DNA from: Methanobacteriota archaeon | Lineage (GTDB): Archaea; Halobacteriota; Methanosarcinia; Methanosarcinales; Methanosarcinaceae | DNA length: 64,000 nt | Assembly: GCA_023399215.1 (NCBI GenBank) | Contig: JAEWQJ010000033.1 | Span: 176,255-240,254, forward strand | Reading direction: 5' to 3' | Shown: one piece after another, positions 8,661 through 17,220 of the stretch | Layout: each line of letters begins with the position of its first letter | How positions within the stretch are numbered: the first letter of the stretch is position 1 | Position numbers and translations under genes: made by a program | The notes under the pieces: generated by a model | What the model was told of the DNA's origin: nothing | The model's input: only the letters and a program-made list of their open reading frames with translations | The model's database searches: none

Positions 8661-9062
8661 TCAGGAAAGACTCTTGAGGCGTTCTATGTTCTGGAGCACA
8701 GCCTTACTTTCAGCCATTACATCTTCTTCTATTGAATTGATAATTGTTTCCATCCGGACCGTCAGTTTATACAATTTAACTGGTCTACCTTTTCCCTGAT
8801 TCTTCTTTTCTTCCCGCATATCCACCCAGTCATTTTCACGGAGATAGCGCATTGCGATGCTAACTTCTGGCTGTCTCAAGCCTGATACCATTTCGATGCG
8901 TTGGGAAGAAATTTCCTCTCCTTTAGAAAGGCATGCAAGGGTGAGAGCAACTGGCCTGTTAATATTAAGCCTTCTCAAAAGCTCTACCATCTCGTATTCA
9001 ACCTCTCCCATCCTAAATTCGTTGTCCTTTGATGTAAACTCATTATCTGCCACAACTATCAT
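8661..9062 (-). CDS. Small winged-helix transcriptional regulator, TrmB/MarR-like (copy 2)
   Basis: A 133-residue paralog of the protein at 7078-7491. The helix-turn-helix region (SQRIEMVSGLRQPEVSIAMR) and the basic wing (GKGRPVKLYKLTV) are nearly the same, while the first 15 residues differ. Nearly identical recognition helices suggest overlapping operators, and the differing N- and C-termini suggest separate dimerisation or partners. The gene is divergent from hdrA, with a 558-bp spacer between the two starts, so control of hdrA-C-B or of itself from that spacer is plausible, though this is inference from position. Confidence 0.85.
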   Translation of the reverse strand: MIVVADNEFTSKDNEFRMGEVEYEMVELLRRLNINRPVALTLACLSKGEEISSQRIEMVSGLRQPEVSIAMRYLRENDWVDMREEKKNQGKGRPVKLYKLTVRMETIINSIEEDVMAESKAVLQNIERLKSLS

Positions 9063-9620
9063 CTACCAATTATACCGAAAGAGCAGAGTGTGATTGCTTC
9101 CGATATTATTTTCCCGTCCAGTATTTCAGATCAATAGAAACATATTATTTTAGATTTGTTATATTTTCAGCAGCTTTTATTGCCTTTATTAAATATATTT
9201 CTATTTATATGAGTTTCTGATCTGTGGGAGTATCTCACAAAATCTGTTTTTCTCTGTTGATTTAAATAATAATACTTTCTCCATATATATAATTATGCGC
9301 CTATAAAAACTTCCCGACAATTTTACATATTATTTTTTTACAGTCAGAAGGCTTAGAATTTATAGACTGAAGAACAATCTATACTCCCGGAGTTCCGCAA
9401 GCCTCCCAGTATATATAGAATAAACGCATTTTGATCGTAGTTCTATTTGCTAAGGAAATTGAATTATAGTATTAACAAAGCAAAAGAAAAATACAAAGTT
9501 CACTTTTTTACTCAAAAATTGTCCTTATTTTGCAAGTATTGATAAAATTTATCCGGATTAGGTTAGTTATTTAAGTAATCCGGCAAGTCTTAAATATGAA
9601 TCCCTGAAAGATTTAATATA
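9063..9620. promoter_or_regulatory. 558-bp divergent spacer between a regulator gene and hdrA
   Basis: No gene is seen. The region is AT-rich with several TATA-like stretches (for example TATATATAATT near 9284-9294), and must carry the promoter of hdrA rightwards and of the 8661-9062 regulator leftwards. The ribosome site before hdrA is weak (TGAAAG). Long 5' leaders are common on Methanosarcina methanogenesis genes. No repeat or riboswitch fold was recognised. Confidence 0.45.
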
Positions 9621-12029
9621 ATGAACGCTGCCCTGGACAAAACCGCTGTATTTATCTGCCATTGCAGTGGGAACATTTCCGAACGTATTGATATTAATGT
9701 ACTTAAGAAAACCCTTAAGGCAGAAGGGATTCCGGTCTTCGATTATGAGTATCTCTGTTCAAGAGAGGGACAGACCCTTATTAAAAATAAGATTTCTGAA
9801 GGGAACCTCGACAGGATAGTAATAGGTTCGTGCACGCCTTCCAAACACGGCACTCTCTTTAAAAAGTGTATCCAGGAAGCAGGCTTGAACCGGGCAATGC
9901 TTGAGATCGCAAATCTCAGGGAACACTGTGCCTGGGTGCATCCAGACAAAGCTGGAGCGACTGAGAAAGCCCTCTCACTTCTTCGGGGAAAACTCAACCG
10001 CCTGGAAAATAATGAGCCCCTTGAAGAAATAAAAGTAAATATCGTTCCGCAGGCCCTCGTTATTGGCGGAGGAATTGCAGGGATAACTGCGGCAATTAAC
10101 CTTGCAGACAACGGAGTTTTCACCTACTTGGTCGAGAAAGACTCCAGTATAGGTGGAAATATGGCAAAGATAGGCAAGGTTTTTTCTCCTGACAAGCTTG
10201 CAGAAGAATGCGCTATGTGCTCGCTAAGCCCGCTGATGAATGAAGTAGTAGCTAACCCGAAAATAACCCTTCTAACCTGGACTGAGGTAGAAAGCTTAAG
10301 CGGAAGTGCCGGCAACTTCACAGTAAGGCTAAGGAAAAAACCGAGATACGTACACGATAACTGTACAGGCTGTGGCCGATGCAGCCGCGTCTGCCCTGTC
10401 CTGGTTGAAAATGAGTTCAACTGTGGGCACATGGACAAAAAGGCAATTTCCCTGCGTTTTTCCCAATCCGTCCCGAAAATTTACTGCATAGATCCTGATT
10501 ACTGCCTGCAGTTCAAGGGCGAAACATGCGGAAAATGTGCAGAGGCCTGTAAATCCGGAGCGATTGACTTTTCACAGAAGGAAGAGATTATCGAGCTCAA
10601 TGTAGGTGCAGTTATTGTTGCTACCGGGTTTGAGGAGTATGACGCATCCCAGAAACCCCAGTACGGATATGGAATTTTCAAAAACGTTATGACCCAGATG
10701 GAACTTGCCAGAATGCTTGGGATCAATGGCCCTACAAAAGGAACATTGGTTAGGCCTTCGGACTTCAGCCTGAACCCTGATACTGTCAGCTCAACAGGCA
10801 CCTGTGGTAGTAAAAGTTCCTTAGAAAATTCCTCTGAGAATAGTCCAAGAATCCCTAAAAGGATAGTCATGATCCAATGTGTGGGCTCAAGGGACGAAAA
10901 AGAAAGTGGAAACCGCTATTGTTCCAGGTACTGCTGCATGGCAGCTTTAAAGCACTCGAACCTGATAATGAAAAAATATCCGGGTACGGAGGTCACGATC
11001 TGTTATGTCGATTTGCGGGCTCTTGGTTTTTACGAAAACTACTATAGGGAAGTCCAGGACATGGGAGTTCGATTTGTAAGGGGAAGACCTGCCGAAATTG
11101 TTGAGAAGCCAGATAAAAGCCTTCTTGTCAGACTCGAAGATACCCTTAACCAGAAAATAACAGAACTGCCTGCTGATCTTGTCGTACTTTCTGCAGCTAT
11201 GGTCCCTTCAAAGGGAACCAGAAAAATTGCCAGCATACTGAATATTAGCCAGAATGAAAGCGGCTTTATCAAGGAAAGGCACTCGAAATTGAGGCCTGTA
11301 GACAGCTCATTGGACGGGATCTTTGTCTGTGGCACTGCCCAGAGCCCTAAGGATGTTACGGATACTATTTCTCAGGCAGGACTTGCAGCTGTAAGATCAA
11401 GGGCCTTTATTGCCGACAGCCCCAAAGCCCTGGTAAACGAAATTCCGACTATCAATCAGCTTCTCTGTAATCAGTGTAAGGAATGTCTCAAGTGCCCGTT
11501 CGAGGCTTTTTCCTTGAATGAGAATGGAAAGATTATCGTAGACCCGCTTGTCTGTACTGGGTGCGGATACTGTACTGAACTCTGTCAGAAAGGAGCTATT
11601 CAGATTGAAGGCTTTACAAAAAGCCAGCTAAAAGCCGAAGTTGAAGGGGTAGTTGAAGAAGGAGACCTTATTGGCTTTGTAAACAGCGGGATCGCGTCCT
11701 TAACCTGTGATAATATAGGAAATAGTGCACTGACCTATCCTTCAAATGTCAAGTTAATCAAAGTGCCCACAAACCTCGTGGTTGATAAAGACCTGTTACT
11801 TCACGCCTTCAAACGCGGAGCATCAGCTACCCTTTTCGTAGAAGACCCTCCAGACAGCCCAAAAGCCGAGATAATATACCCTCTGACTGTCAGCCATTTT
11901 GAGAAACTGAAGAAAGAACTTGGAGATTCAGGAAACCGGCTCTATTTCAAAAAAGCTTATGTTCCAAACACAAGAGGGCTTGCAGGCACTTTTACCAGCC
12001 TTGCCCAGGAAGGAGAGATGATCAAATGA
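9621..12029 (+). CDS. hdrA: Heterodisulfide reductase subunit A (HdrA1-type)
   Basis: An 802-residue iron-sulfur flavoprotein that passes electrons to HdrC/HdrB in the cytosolic heterodisulfide reductase. Visible features: FAD-binding GGGIAG at 149-154; the HdrA-type CAMCSLSPLMNEV around 197-209; a ferredoxin-like CTGCGRCSRVCP at 248-259; a second cluster CGKCAEAC near 303-310; and two more C-terminal clusters (CNQCKECLKCP and CTGCGYCTELC) at about 615-660. In Methanosarcina, the product of an hdrA-C-B operon is known to use reduced ferredoxin as donor for CoM-S-S-CoB reduction. No mvhD or formate dehydrogenase gene adjoins it, which fits a ferredoxin donor. The stop overlaps the hdrC start by four bases, so translation is coupled. 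Confidence 0.95.
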   Translation: MNAALDKTAVFICHCSGNISERIDINVLKKTLKAEGIPVFDYEYLCSREGQTLIKNKISEGNLDRIVIGSCTPSKHGTLFKKCIQEAGLNRAMLEIANLREHCAWVHPDKAGATEKALSLLRGKLNRLENNEPLEEIKVNIVPQALVIGGGIAGITAAINLADNGVFTYLVEKDSSIGGNMAKIGKVFSPDKLAEECAMCSLSPLMNEVVANPKITLLTWTEVESLSGSAGNFTVRLRKKPRYVHDNCTGCGRCSRVCPVLVENEFNCGHMDKKAISLRFSQSVPKIYCIDPDYCLQFKGETCGKCAEACKSGAIDFSQKEEIIELNVGAVIVATGFEEYDASQKPQYGYGIFKNVMTQMELARMLGINGPTKGTLVRPSDFSLNPDTVSSTGTCGSKSSLENSSENSPRIPKRIVMIQCVGSRDEKESGNRYCSRYCCMAALKHSNLIMKKYPGTEVTICYVDLRALGFYENYYREVQDMGVRFVRGRPAEIVEKPDKSLLVRLEDTLNQKITELPADLVVLSAAMVPSKGTRKIASILNISQNESGFIKERHSKLRPVDSSLDGIFVCGTAQSPKDVTDTISQAGLAAVRSRAFIADSPKALVNEIPTINQLLCNQCKECLKCPFEAFSLNENGKIIVDPLVCTGCGYCTELCQKGAIQIEGFTKSQLKAEVEGVVEEGDLIGFVNSGIASLTCDNIGNSALTYPSNVKLIKVPTNLVVDKDLLLHAFKRGASATLFVEDPPDSPKAEIIYPLTVSHFEKLKKELGDSGNRLYFKKAYVPNTRGLAGTFTSLAQEGEMIK

Positions 12030-12736
12030 TTCCACATGTAAACGAATACGATACCCCGGAATGTAAAACCCTTGCAGAAACCGCAAAGAAAAGCATCCGG
12101 ACACCTGCCTCTCTGGGGCTTGACCGCTGCATCCAGTGCGGAGCCTGCACGGCCTCCTGTCCTGCAGCCCGCTTTACAGACTACAGCCCGCGCCAGATTG
12201 TAAAAAAGGTACTGGAAAACGACCGCAGTGTGCTTGAGTCCGAAATGATTTGGTCCTGTTTCTACTGTTATTCCTGTAACCTGCGCTGTCCCAGAAATAA
12301 TAGCCCTGTAACAATTGTACAGGTGCTCAGGCAGATGGCCATCAACGAAGGTATAGGAGTTGAGAAGCTTGCTTACTTCCTTGAGATCGGAGAATATCTC
12401 GCAGAAAACGGAGCCAGCAAAGTACCGGGTGCTGGAGTTAAGAATATGGAAAGAGACCTCGGGGAACGCTGGATCAGTTTTAAAAAGAACCTTGAGTCAA
12501 TTCGTGATGAACTGGGGCTGAGTTCAAAGGATATAAGGAACACACATGGGGAAGTTCAGACCATTCTTGAGTCCACAGGCTATTTTGAAAGGGAAAAATG
12601 GATCAAAGCAAAAATACAGGAAAAACTTTTGCATCAACTCCTGGAGAACCAGTACATCAAGAAAGAAAATAAAAGCGGAGACTTCGGCTTTGAAAGCGAT
12701 AGAAGATATCCCGGACAGCCAGCTTTTATTGTTTAA
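12026..12736 (+). CDS. hdrC: Heterodisulfide reductase subunit C
   Basis: A 236-residue ferredoxin-like subunit linking HdrA to HdrB. Two classical [4Fe-4S] motifs are seen: C35-xx-C38-xx-C41-xxx-C45 (CIQCGACTASCP) and C78-xx-C81-xx-C84-xxx-C88 (CFYCYSCNLRCP). It is somewhat longer than typical HdrC (about 185-200), with a charged C-terminal helix rich in Lys and Glu. The ATG overlaps the hdrA stop (ATGA), with GGAAGGAGAG just upstream as a strong ribosome site. Its last 47 bases overlap the start of hdrB in another frame. Confidence 0.95.
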   Translation: MIPHVNEYDTPECKTLAETAKKSIRTPASLGLDRCIQCGACTASCPAARFTDYSPRQIVKKVLENDRSVLESEMIWSCFYCYSCNLRCPRNNSPVTIVQVLRQMAINEGIGVEKLAYFLEIGEYLAENGASKVPGAGVKNMERDLGERWISFKKNLESIRDELGLSSKDIRNTHGEVQTILESTGYFEREKWIKAKIQEKLLHQLLENQYIKKENKSGDFGFESDRRYPGQPAFIV

Positions 12737-13634
12737 AAGCTGCATGGTCGGACAAGAGTACCCAGGGGTGGAAACCTCCACTTGTTATGTATTTGATAAG
12801 CTTGGAATAGACTACTGTATAAACGATGAGCAGTCCTGCTGCACAGGAATAGGCCATTATACTGATATCTTTGAAGGACTTACAACAGCAGCCATTGCAG
12901 CTCGAAACTTTGCAGTCGCAAAAAGATGCGGGTATCCTAATATAACCTGCCTCTGTTCAACCTGTTATGCCGTAAATAAGGAAGCCTGTGAAACCCTGAA
13001 TACCAATACCGAAGTTCGGGAAAAAGTTAACTCTATCTTCCGGGAAAAGGGCCTTGAAAACCTTGTTTACGAAAAGGACGACATGAACCCAAGGACAAAC
13101 TTCTACCACGCAGTAGAGATTCTTTTAAGCAAGGTCGATAAAATCCAGGAGCAGAAGAAATTCGATTTTTCAGGAATCAAAACTGCATCTCATCATGCCT
13201 GCCATTACTATAAAGTTAAGTATCTTGATGTCATCGGAAACCCTGAAAACCCCCAGTTGATAGATAACATAGCTGCGGCCTGTGGAGCCGATCCTGTGCG
13301 CTGGTACGAAGATCGTACTCTTACCTGCGGGATGGGTTTTTCCCAGCTTCACCTTAACAAAGATACCTCACTTCAAGTGACAAAGACTAAACTCGATAGC
13401 CTTCAAAGAGCAGGCGTAGAGCTTATGCTTCATATGTGCCCAAATTGCCAGATCCAGTACGACCGCTACCAGCCGGTTATCGAAAAAGAGTTTGGCGTAA
13501 AATATGATATGGTGCACATGAACATTGCCCAGTTCGTAGCCCTTTCAATGGGAGCTGACCCTTACAAGGTGTGCGGCTTCCAGACTCATTCCGTGCCTCT
13601 TGAAGGTTTTCTAGAAAAGAATGGGATAATCTAA
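12690..13634 (+). CDS. hdrB: Heterodisulfide reductase subunit B, TTG start inside hdrC
   Basis: The catalytic subunit of 314 residues, belonging to the CCG-domain family that binds noncubane [4Fe-4S] clusters and cleaves CoM-S-S-CoB. I place the start at TTG 12690: GGAG at 12677-12680 has good spacing, and the N-terminus then aligns with the family (short strand, then KSCMVGQEYPGVE). Motif 1 is complete: C18, C50-C51, C89-xx-C92. Motif 2 has C171, C213, C250-xx-C253, but the residue before C213 is Thr212 (ACC codon), where the family normally has a CC pair. The substitution is visible in the DNA and may alter the second cluster. The gene ends in a perfect-looking hairpin. Confidence 0.93.
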   Translation: MKAIEDIPDSQLLLFKSCMVGQEYPGVETSTCYVFDKLGIDYCINDEQSCCTGIGHYTDIFEGLTTAAIAARNFAVAKRCGYPNITCLCSTCYAVNKEACETLNTNTEVREKVNSIFREKGLENLVYEKDDMNPRTNFYHAVEILLSKVDKIQEQKKFDFSGIKTASHHACHYYKVKYLDVIGNPENPQLIDNIAAACGADPVRWYEDRTLTCGMGFSQLHLNKDTSLQVTKTKLDSLQRAGVELMLHMCPNCQIQYDRYQPVIEKEFGVKYDMVHMNIAQFVALSMGADPYKVCGFQTHSVPLEGFLEKNGII

Positions 13635-13656
13635 AAACCTGAGATAATCCCATTCT
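13618..13656 (+). terminator. Hairpin at the end of hdrB, overlapping its stop codon
   Basis: AGAATGGGATAATCT (13618-13632) and AGATAATCCCATTCT (13642-13656) pair at 14 of 15 positions around a 9-base loop. The left arm contains the last codons of hdrB and its TAA. It probably ends or stabilises the hdrA-C-B transcript. There is no strong U tract directly after it. Confidence 0.65.
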
Positions 13657-13744
13657 AAAATTTGAGTTGGTATTCTTCTTTATTTAGATTGACTTATTAA
13701 TTTTTCATTTTTTTATAAAAGAAATATTGCCATAACGGCAATCA

Positions 13745-14368
13745 TTATTGAATTGTTCCAAGTGAAATATAAGCAGTATTTTCGTCAAACATATTTGGTT
13801 GGAAGCTGAGAATCGCTTCTTTGCCAGTTGGAACTGTATATGCAATCCATCCTTCTTTTGTTGCCCCTGGCATAACATCACCGCTATCAAACTTAATGTA
13901 ATCATTTGGTAATACTACCCAACTCTCTGTACATTCTACACCATCGCAAAAAACCTTAAACTCGGTACTACCAAGATTTTCCGGCCCCTCTCCTTTAGTG
14001 TAAGTCACTTTCGTTTTCACTAACAGATACTCATACCCAGAGGCAGGATTCTCATTGAACTCATTTTCGTTCTTTACAATGTAGTTTGCCTTATCTCCTC
14101 TTTGAACCTCGGTAACCGAAACTTCATAAGATTGCCCGGTAGCTTCAAGAACTACAGTTTCTTCTGTTGTCGCGGGGTTGTTGAAACTTCCCTTCACTGG
14201 TGCTGTCTGCTCTGACTGAGTAACCTGATCTTGTGAAGCATTGTCTTCTATGTTTTCATCAGTTTTAACATCCTGCACTCCACTACCGGCTGTATCGGAT
14301 GCACAGCCAGCGGCCACCACAGTAGCCAGTGAAATTATCAAAATTGAAAAAATTGTTATTTTCTTCAT
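13745..14368 (-). CDS. Secreted lipoprotein with a DUF4352-like domain
   Basis: A 207-residue protein. The N-terminus has a signal peptide ending in a lipobox-like VVAAGC (Cys about 22), then a low-complexity Asp/Gln/Ser linker to about residue 60, then a beta-rich domain whose ...GDKANYIVKNE... and PASGYEYLLVKTKVTYTKG match the DUF4352/telokin-like fold common in exported lipoproteins. Expected on the outer face of the membrane; ligand unknown. GAGGT lies upstream of the ATG. It is transcribed towards hdrB and seems to be a single-gene unit. Confidence 0.85.
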   Translation of the reverse strand: MKKITIFSILIISLATVVAAGCASDTAGSGVQDVKTDENIEDNASQDQVTQSEQTAPVKGSFNNPATTEETVVLEATGQSYEVSVTEVQRGDKANYIVKNENEFNENPASGYEYLLVKTKVTYTKGEGPENLGSTEFKVFCDGVECTESWVVLPNDYIKFDSGDVMPGATKEGWIAYTVPTGKEAILSFQPNMFDENTAYISLGTIQ

Positions 14369-14477
14369 AGGTATACCTCATAAAAAAATATTAATATATT
14401 ATATTTCAACGTATCCATTTTGTTGTACAATTATTTACACAGTGTTTTTTTACTTGAGTTTTTATTTCATTCGAATA

Positions 14478-14582
14478 CCCCGCTAGCTTGCTGCGGGGAT
14501 GGAAAACTTCCCCGGTAACCGTTGATGATAAATAATTTCTCAATTCCATCTTTGGTTACATACCCCGTTGCTTGCAGCGGGG
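14478..14582. repeat. Two GC-rich hairpins of the CCCCG...CGGGG type
   Basis: Hairpin 1 (14478-14498) pairs CCCCGC with GCGGGG. Hairpin 2 (14563-14582) is CCCCGTTGC-TT-GCAGCGGGG, nine pairs with one G-T. Both stand out in very AT-rich DNA, both follow the bases AATA or ACATA, and a degenerate relative lies at about 16460-16490. They resemble subterminal hairpins of IS200/IS605-type elements or their small derivatives. Confidence 0.55.
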
Positions 14583-14941
14583 TGCGCCAGCGCAACTTTG
14601 ATTATTTTTTCGAATTTTCGTAGATAAACTTTATTAAACTATTTAACATAATTTCGGCAGATCGACATAAAAATCCATTCAATTTTTCTATTGATATCGT
14701 TTTTTTCAGAACTTTTAAAATTCAATTTAAATCAAAAATTAGTAACGGTTACCCATAACATAAATAATATATATTCATAATAAAAGAGAGAAATGACAAA
14801 TTGAATTAGATATGCAGTCTGCACGATACTGATTTAGAACTGAACCTACAAAAAATAATAATAAAGGATATTTAAATGTTAGGGTGTGCTTGCTGCTGAA
14901 TGTAGATTTTATTATTTATTCCGAATTATAACTTTGAAAAC

Positions 14942-15352
14942 TCAGATCGAGTTCTCCCAGCCCTGTCCCATATCAACGAGAGGTCTCAGCTCAATGATCT
15001 CGAAGGTAACCGTTGCATACATCATCTGCGCAGCCTCCTCCCCGGCCATTTTTGCGATCTGGCTTTTAATCGTATCAAGCATTTCCCCCGACGTTGCAGA
15101 TTCCTTCATCTTCATATAAACCCTGATCCCTTTCCAGTCCGTATCTTGTTCCATTATCATGTATATCGCGTAAGGGTTTTCCTGAAGGTTTGAAAACGTG
15201 CGGTTCTTACCTGTTGCAACTACAACGGTCTTTTCATCGATCATATTGGGTGAGCCGAAAATAGCTGAATCTACCTTTCCATCTTTACTCGCTGTGCTGA
15301 GAACTCCAATTCTCGGTTGCTTGTTAAAGTAGTCCATCAATTTTGATGTCAT
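14942..15352 (-). CDS. Flavin-binding split-barrel protein, pyridoxamine-phosphate-oxidase-like (copy 1)
   Basis: A 136-residue protein of the PNPOx/FMN-binding split-barrel family. Typical features are a short N-terminal helix, then RIGVLSTASKDGKVDSAIFG, the MIDEKTVVVATGKNRTFSNL phosphate-contact region and LQENPYA. Members bind FMN, F420 or haem and act as small cytosolic oxidoreductases; the substrate is unknown. An in-frame TTG/ATG extension reaches 15439, but AGAGGAGG seven bases upstream of the ATG at 15352 fixes the start. A paralog with about 85 percent matching residues lies at 16529-16948 in the same orientation. Confidence 0.88.
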   Translation of the reverse strand: MTSKLMDYFNKQPRIGVLSTASKDGKVDSAIFGSPNMIDEKTVVVATGKNRTFSNLQENPYAIYMIMEQDTDWKGIRVYMKMKESATSGEMLDTIKSQIAKMAGEEAAQMMYATVTFEIIELRPLVDMGQGWENSI

Positions 15353-15638
15353 ATCTAAACCTCCTCTAATAGCCTGTTTTAGCGCTCTTTCCTTTAAGAG
15401 TTGAGTTTGCGAAGCTGCTTGGTCACAAAATATTGTCACGAAAAAATATAATTAATCATCCGTCTGCAATAATAATCGTCTTAATTGTGCTTAAAACTTT
15501 TTATTCTGTCAATTTGTATACCATGGAGAACTTTGATAATCTATGAATAAAAGTAGGACCACAATCTATGAATAATAAGCTAAAGACATTCAATAAAAAC
15601 AAATCTATAAATATAAAAGAAAAGAATATATTTCTTTT

Positions 15639-15758
15639 AAAAGAGTCTGGTTATTTGCAGCTCCCGGAAAAGCCGGATTTTACGAAAAGTACGGTTTTTC
15701 AGTTCGTCCAAACGAGGCACCGGAAATGCAACTTATAGAATTTGAATTCCAGAAATGA
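15639..15758 (+). pseudogene. C-terminal remnant of a GNAT acetyltransferase
   Basis: The plus frame reads WLFAAPGKAGFYEKYGFSVR, continues through PNEAPEM and stops at 15756-15758. FYEKYGF is the acetyl-CoA-side helix and strand at the end of GNAT domains. There is no start codon or N-terminal half upstream, so the gene has been truncated. The intact GNAT gene at 15915 differs at this site (FHLYHKLGYQEFRRE), so the remnant is not a simple duplicate of it. Confidence 0.7.
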
Positions 15759-15914
15759 AATTATGTTGTTTTTATCATCAACTTGGAACTATCGAATTGC
15801 GGTATTTTTTCGGACAAAAAGTAACTTGCAGGTTTCTCAGCGTACTATTCTCAAGTATGTAGTCTGTTGAAATTTGCACTAACTCGTTAACTTTTGAAAT
15901 TAGGAATGAGAAAC

Positions 15915-16415
15915 ATGGCAAAAAAGATAGAAATTTTTAGGGCTAGCCTTGAAGATGCGATTGAAATTTTAGCTCTCCAGAAACTGGCATACCAGAGTGA
16001 AGCTCAGATCTACGATGACTGGTCTATCCCCCCTCTGCTTCAAACTGTCGAAGAAATAAGAGATGAGTTCAGTACCAGTGTGTTCCTCAAAGCCGTCAGC
16101 GAGCACTCGATCATAGGATCTGTACGATCTCACGTAATAGAAAATATTTGCCATATAGGCAAGCTTATTGTGCACCCAAAATGGCAGAATCTGGGGATAG
16201 GCACTCGTTTGATGACAGAGGTTGAGCTTATGTATCGGGATGTAGCTCGATTTGAACTCTTCACCGGATCGAATAGCATCAGAAATTTTCACCTATATCA
16301 TAAACTGGGGTATCAGGAGTTCAGGCGGGAACCGCTGGGCAGCAAAGTTGAACTTGTATATTTGGAAAAGATAGTGATTGGAAAAAAGAAAAATATTGGA
16401 TATAAAAATTCTTGA
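15915..16415 (+). CDS. GNAT-family N-acetyltransferase
   Basis: A 166-residue GNAT protein. The acetyl-CoA pyrophosphate loop (HPKWQNLGIGTRLM, the Q/RxxGxG/A motif) follows the strand CHIGKLIV, and the domain ends with FHLYHKLGYQEF. Acceptor substrate unknown; cytosolic. The frame opens at a TTG at 15894, but I chose ATG 15915 because AGGA lies nine bases upstream; ATG 15906 is an alternative. The gene lies between the two split-barrel paralogs on the opposite strand. Its last 15 residues are Lys-rich. Confidence 0.88.
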   Translation: MAKKIEIFRASLEDAIEILALQKLAYQSEAQIYDDWSIPPLLQTVEEIRDEFSTSVFLKAVSEHSIIGSVRSHVIENICHIGKLIVHPKWQNLGIGTRLMTEVELMYRDVARFELFTGSNSIRNFHLYHKLGYQEFRREPLGSKVELVYLEKIVIGKKKNIGYKNS

Positions 16416-16528
16416 TTTTTAATAGCCACGGTAACCGGAGCAGTGGCGTGATACCCCTACTTACAGCTAGGTACGTCCCCACAACTTTGATTTTGATTTC
16501 CTATTTTGATATCCATAACTTTGAAAAC

Positions 16529-16948
16529 TCAGATTGATTTCTCCCAGCCCTGTCCCATATCAACGAGAGGCCTCAGCTCAATAATCTCGAAGGTGGCAGT
16601 TGCGTATATCATCTTTGCCGCTTCCTCGCCAGCCATTTTTGCGATCTGGCTTTTGATCATATCAAGCATCTCCCCCGACGTTGCAGATTCCTTCAATTTC
16701 AGATAAACCCTGATCCCTTTCCATGTCATAATATCTGCTCCAGGTTCCATTATCAGGAACATTGCATAAGGGTTTTCCTGAAGGTTTGAGAACGTGCGGT
16801 TCTTACCAGTTGCAACTACAACGGTCTTTTCATCGATCATCTGAGGTGAGCCGAAAACAGCCGAATCTACCTTTCCGTCTTTACTCGATGTGCTGAGAAC
16901 CCCAATTCTCGGTTGCTTGTTAAAGTAGTCCATCAATTTTGACATCAT
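16529..16948 (-). CDS. Flavin-binding split-barrel protein, pyridoxamine-phosphate-oxidase-like (copy 2)
   Basis: A 139-residue paralog of 14942-15352 with the same motifs (RIGVLSTSSKDGKVDSAVFG, TGKNRTFSNLQENPYA) and the same C-terminus (DMGQGWEKSI versus DMGQGWENSI). It has three extra residues in one loop (EPGADIMTW versus EQDTDW). Similarity continues a short way past the stop codons (TAACTTTGAAAACTCAGAT), showing a segmental duplication. The start is one of two adjacent ATGs, preceded by GGGGATT. Cofactor and substrate unknown. Confidence 0.88.
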   Translation of the reverse strand: MMSKLMDYFNKQPRIGVLSTSSKDGKVDSAVFGSPQMIDEKTVVVATGKNRTFSNLQENPYAMFLIMEPGADIMTWKGIRVYLKLKESATSGEMLDMIKSQIAKMAGEEAAKMIYATATFEIIELRPLVDMGQGWEKSI

Positions 16949-17220
16949 ATTAAATCCCCTATCATAAACTTATTTTCTCGCCCTTTCCCTGAAAAATTGA
17001 ATTAGAAAGCAGCTTTATCCTGAACTATTCAAGGAAAAGAGCTTTATTAGATATGCAAGCTGCGATAAATATGAGTCGTAAATATGCTTAAAACTTCGCC
17101 TGAAGAATAAGAATTCCATTCTGAATTCACGGGGGATTTTTCTATCTCTAGATACATTTGAGAGTTTTTTTAACACTGCATAAAATAAATTAATATAGAT
17201 TCAGACCTGTATTTTTTAAT

